64,000 nt of DNA from the NCBI GenBank assembly GCA_032718475.1, contig JAUCBJ010009124.1, forward strand, positions 17,422-81,421. The letters are read 5' to 3'. Positions 54,201-60,200 of this stretch are shown here, one piece after another (position 1 is the stretch's first letter; each line of letters begins with the position of its first letter). Position numbers and translations under genes: made by a program. The notes under the pieces are model-generated. The model had not been told where the DNA came from, made no database searches, and saw nothing but the letters and a program-made list of their open reading frames with translations. The stretch is from Nemertoderma westbladi (lineage: Eukaryota; Xenacoelomorpha; Nemertodermatida; Nemertodermatidae).

Positions 54201-57200
54201 CCCTACAGTAGAGCCACCTCCAAGGAACATCTGAAGGAAGCCAAGTATGCTGAACTTGCCGCGTCCAATTCTGCCACCCTTTTCCCTGTCTCAAATGAGA
54301 CATTGTTAGGCGGATGGAATGAGCGAAGCAAGCTTTCATTAGGAATATCGGCCACAGAATCGAGCTGTCACTTGGCAACCCTAGCTCGACCTCTTTCCTA
54401 CGTCAACGTCTCGGAATCTTGTTCCAGATAGGGAAACTCCATAAGCGTATCAGTTTCAAACAGCCTCTCCCGAGAAGCTCTAGCTATGGACTAGTACATG
54501 ATTTAAATGTGATGTTAAAGCGTGATTCTAACTTTTAACTTGGCCTACATCCATTATTAAATTCGATTCATGATTTTAATTAATTTGTGTTATCGTGCTT
54601 TTAACTTACGTACTTTTACTTTTTAAAATTAAATTTGTGATTTTAACTAATTAAGATTTTACATGATTGAATTAATTAATTAATTAAAAATGATATAATT
54701 TATTAATAGAGTTGGTGCGGCATAGGTGGGACTGTTTTTGTGGCACAAATTCAGTGCAAACTATTTATAAAAAAAATTTCAAATTAATGCTTCAAAGTAA
54801 AAGGGCCCCAAAACAATCACAAAGATTAAAGACCCAAAATATAATACAATAATGAGAGGAGCTATCAGTTTGTTAACAATAATTACAAACACACAACAAA
54901 CGCATCTAATAAAGTAGTTTATTTACCTGCTGTATTGGAATAGGAATGGGTCCGAGTTTCACGGTATTAGAAGTTCCTTTACCAGCGATTGTTAGTGAAT
55001 AATAAGCGCAGGCGACACCGAACTCCAAAATAACGAACGCTAAACAGCAGGTGAGCCTCTGTAAAGTTAAGTTATACCGTCGGGAAATAAACGAAAATAA
55101 ATTGAAAAATAACATCCAAGGAAGGCCAAATAAAAGGGCAGATAAAAACAAATAATAATATATGTCACAACTATTTCCTTATAGACGAGTAAAGGACTTG
55201 TGATTGGTCATTCTTCTTACCTGTACAAGAGTAACTTGTGATTGGTCAACCTTCTTAATTAACTGTACACGAGTAACTTGTGATTGGTCAACCTTCTTAA
55301 TTAACTGTACACGAGTAACTTGTGATTGGTCATCTTTCTTAACTGTACAAGAGCAACTTGTGATTGGTCAACCTTCTTAATTAACTGTACACGAGTAACT
55401 TGTGATTGGTCAACCTTCTTAATTAACTGTACACGAGTAACTTGTGATTGGTCATCTTTCTTAACTGTACAAGAGTAACTTGTGATTGGTCAACCTTCTT
55501 AATTAACTGTACACGAGTAACTTGTGATTGGTCATCTTTCTTAACTGTACAAGAGTAACTTGTGATTGGTCAACCTTCTTAATTAACTGTACACGAGTAA
55601 CTTGTGATTGGTCAACCTTCTTAATTAACTGTACACGAGTAACTTGTGATTGGTCATCTTTCTTAACTGTACAAGAGTAACTTGTGATTGGTCAACCTTC
55701 TTAATTAACTGTACACGAGTAACTTGTGATTGGTCATCTTTCTTAACTGTACAAGAGTAACTTGTGATTGGTCAACCTTCTTAATTAACTGTACACGAGT
55801 AACTTGTGATTGGTCAACCTTCTTAATTAACTGTACACGAGTAACTTGTGATTGGTCATCTTTCTTAACTGTACAAGAGTAACTTGTGATTGGTCAACCT
55901 TCTTAATTAACTGTACACGAGTAACTTGTGATTGGTCATCTTTCTTAACTGTACAAGAGCAACTTGTGATTGGTCAACCTTCTTAATTAACTGTACACGA
56001 GTAACTTGTGATTGGTCAACCTTCTTAATTAACTGTACACGAGTAACTTGTGATTGGTCATCTTTCTTAACTGTACAAGAGTAACTTGTGATTGGTCAAC
56101 CTTCTTAATTAACTGTACACGAGTAACTTGTGATTGGTCAACCTTCTTAATTAACTGTACAAGAGTAACTTGTGATTGGTCAACCTTCTTAATTAACTGT
56201 ACACGAGTAACTTGTGATTGGTCATCTTTCTTAACTGTACAAGAGTAACTTGTGATTGGTCAACCTTCTTAATTAACTGTACACGAGTAACTTGTGATTG
56301 GTCAACCTTCTTAATTAACTGTACACGAGTAACTTGTGATTGGTCATCTTTCTTAACTGTACAAGAGTAACTTGTGATTGGTCAACCTTCTTAATTAACT
56401 GTACACGAGTAACTTGTGATTGGTCATCTTTCTTAACTGTACAAGAGTAACTTGTGATTGGTCAACCTTCTTAATTAACTGTACACGAGTAACTTGTGAT
56501 TGGTCAACCTTCTTAATTAACTGTACACGAGTAACTTGTGATTGGTCATCTTTCTTAACTGTACAAGAGTAACTTGTGATTGGTCAACCTTCTTAATTAA
56601 CTGTACACGAGTAACTTGTGATTGGTCATCTTTCTTAACTGTACAAGAGCAACTTGTGATTGGTCAACCTTCTTAATTAACTGTACACGAGTAACTTGTG
56701 ATTGGTCAACCTTCTTAATTAACTGTACACGAGTAACTTGTGATTGGTCATCTTTCTTAACTGTACAAGAGTAACTTGTGATTGGTCAACCTTCTTAATT
56801 AACTGTACACGAGTAACTTGTGATTGGTCAACCTTCTTAATTAACTGTACAAGAGTAACTTGTGATTGGTCAACCTTCTTAATTAACTGTACACGAGTAA
56901 CTTGTGATTGGTCAACCTTCTTAATTAACTGTACACGAGTAACTTGTGATTGGTCATCTTTCTTAACTGTACAAGAGCAACTTGTGATTGGTCAACCTTC
57001 TTAATTAACTGTACACTAGTAACTTGTGATTGGTCATCTTTCTTAACTGTACAAGAGTAACTTGTGATTGGTCAACCTTCTTAATTAACTGTACACGAGT
57101 AACTTGTGATTGGTCAACCTTCTTAATTAACTGTACACGAGAAACTTGTGATTGGTCAACCTTCTTAATTAACTGTACAAGAGTAACTTGTGATTGGTCA

Positions 57201-60200
57201 ACCTTCTTAATTAACTGTACACGAGTAACTTGTGATTGGTCAACCTTCTTAATTAACTGTACACGAGTAACTTGTGATTGGTCAACCTTCTTAATTAACT
57301 GTACACGAGTAACTTGTGATTGGTCATCTTTCTTAACTGTACAAGAGTAACTTGTGATTGGTCAACCTTCTTAATTAACTGTACACGAGTAACTTGTGAT
57401 TGGTCAACCTTCTTAATTAACTGTACACGAGTAACTTGTGATTGGTCATCTTTCTTAACTGTACAAGAGCAACTTGTGATTGGTCAACCTTCTTAATTAA
57501 CTGTACACGAGTAACTTGTGATTGGTCAACCTTCTTAATTAACTGTACACGAGTAACTTGTGATTGGTCATCTTTCTTAACTGTACAAGAGCAACTTGTG
57601 ATTGGTCAACCTTCTTAATTAACTGTACACTAGTAACTTGTGATTGGTCATCTTTCTTAACTGTACAATAGTAACTTGTGATTGGTCAACCTTCTTAATT
57701 AACTGTACACGAGTAACTTGTGATTGGTCAACCTTCTTAATTAACTGTACACGAGTAACTTGTGATTGGTCAACCTTCTTAATTAACTGTACACGAGTAA
57801 CTTGTGATTGGTCAACCTTCTTAATTAACTGTACACGAGTAACTTGTGATTGGTCATCTTTCTTAACTGTACAAGAGCAACTTGTGATTGGTCAACCTTC
57901 TTAATTAACTGTACACTAGTAACTTGTGATTGGTCATCTTTCTTAACTGTACAAGAGTAACTTGTGATTGGTCAACCTTCTTAATTAACTGTACACGAGT
58001 AACTTGTGATTGGTCAACCTTATATTAATTAACTGTACACGAGTAACTTGTGATTGGTCAACCTTCTTAATTAACTGTACACGAGTAACTTGTGATTGGT
58101 CAACCTTCTTAATTAACTGTACACGAGTAACTTGTGATTGGTCAACCTTCTTAATTAACTGTACACGAGTAACTTGTGATTGGTCATCTTTCTTAACTGT
58201 ACAAGAGTAACTTGTGATTGGTCAACCTTCTTAATTAACTGTACACGAGTAACTTGTGATTGGTCATCTTTCTTAACTGTACAAGAGCAACTTGTGATTG
58301 GTCAACCTTCTTAATTAACTGTACACTAGTAACTTGTGATTGGTCATCTTTCTTAACTGTACAAGAGTAACTTGTGATTGGTCAACCTTCTTAATTAACT
58401 GTACACGAGTAACTTGTGATTGGTCATCTTTCTTAACTGTACAAGAGCAACTTGTGATTGGTCAACCTTCTTAATTAACTGTACACGAGTAACTTGTGAT
58501 TGGTCAACCTTCTTAATTAACTGTACACGAGTAACTTGTGATTGGTCATCTTTCTTAACTGTACAAGAGTAACTTGTGATTGGTCAACCTTCTTAATTAA
58601 CTGTACACGAGTAACTTGTGATTGGTCATCTTTCTTAACTGTACAAGAGCAACTTGTGATTGGTCAACCTTCTTAATTAACTGTACACGAGTAACTTGTG
58701 ATTGGTCAACCTTCTTAATTAACTGTACACGAGTAACTTGTGATTGGTCAACCTTCTTAATTAACTGTACACGAGTAACTTGTGATTGGTCATCTTTCTT
58801 AACTGTACAAGAGTAACTTGTGATTGGTCAACCTTCTTAATTAACTGTACACGAGTAACTTGTGATTGGTCATCTTTCTTAACTGTACAAGAGCAACTTG
58901 TGATTGGTCAACCTTCTTAATTAACTGTACACGAGTAACTTGTGATTGGTCAACCTTCTTAATTAACTGTACACGAGTAACTTGTGATTGGTCATCTTTC
59001 TTAACTGTACAAGAGCAACTTGTGATTGGTCAACCTTCTTAATTAACTGTACACGAGTAACTTGTGATTGGTCAACCTTCTTAATTAACTGTACACGAGT
59101 AACTTGTGATTGGTCATCTTTCTTAACTGTACAAGAGCAACTTGTGATTGGTCAACCTTCTTAATTAACTGTACACTAGTAACTTGTGATTGGTCAACCT
59201 TCTTAATTAACTGTACACGAGTAACTTGTGATTGGTCAACCTTCTTAATTAACTGTACACGAGTAACTTGTGATTGGTCATCTTTCTTAACTGTACAAGA
59301 GTAACTTGTGATTGGTCAACCTTCTTAATTAACTGTACACGAGTAACTTGTGATTGGTCATCTTTCTTAACTGTACAAGAGCAACTTGTGATTGGTCAAC
59401 CTTCTTAATTAACTGTACACGAGTAACTTGTGATTGGTCAACCTTCTTAATTAACTGTACACGAGTAACTTGTGATTGGTCAACCTTCTTAATTAACTGT
59501 ACACGAGTAACTTGTGATTGGTCAACCTTCTTAATTAACTGTACACTAGTAACTTGTGATTGGTCATCTTTCTTAACTGTACAAGAGTAACTTGTGATTG
59601 GTCATTCTTCTTAATTAACTGTACACGAGTAACTTGTGATTGGTCAACCTTCTTAATTAACTGTACACTAGTAACTTGTGATTGGTCATCTTTCTTAACT
59701 GTACAAGAGTAACTTGTGATTGGTCATTCTTCTTAATTAACTGTACACGAGTAACTTGTGATTGGTCAACCTTCTTAATTAACTGTACACGAGTAACTTG
59801 TGATTGGTCAACCTTCTTAATTAACTGTACACGAGTAACTTGTGATTGGTCATCTTTCTTAACTGTACAAGAGTAACTTGTGATTGGTCAACCTTCTTAA
59901 TTAACTGTACACGAGTAACTTGTGATTGGTCATCTTTCTTAACTGTACAAGAGCAACTTGTGATTGGTCAACCTTCTTAATTAACTGTACACGAGTAACT
60001 TGTGATTGGTCAACCTTCTTAATTAACTGTACAAGAGTAACTTGTGATTGGTCAACCTTATATTAATTAACTGTACACGAGTAACTTGTGATTGGTCAAC
60101 CTTCTTAATTAACTGTACACTAGTAACTTGTGATTGGTCATCTTTCTTAACTGTACAAGAGTAACTTGTGATTGGTCAACCTTCTTAATTAACTGTACAC

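Noticed and set aside
56054-59876. NCTRVTCDWSTFLI-type open frames on the plus strand
   Set aside because: They are 14-codon by-products of the 42-bp units, ended wherever a 38-bp unit shifts the frame.
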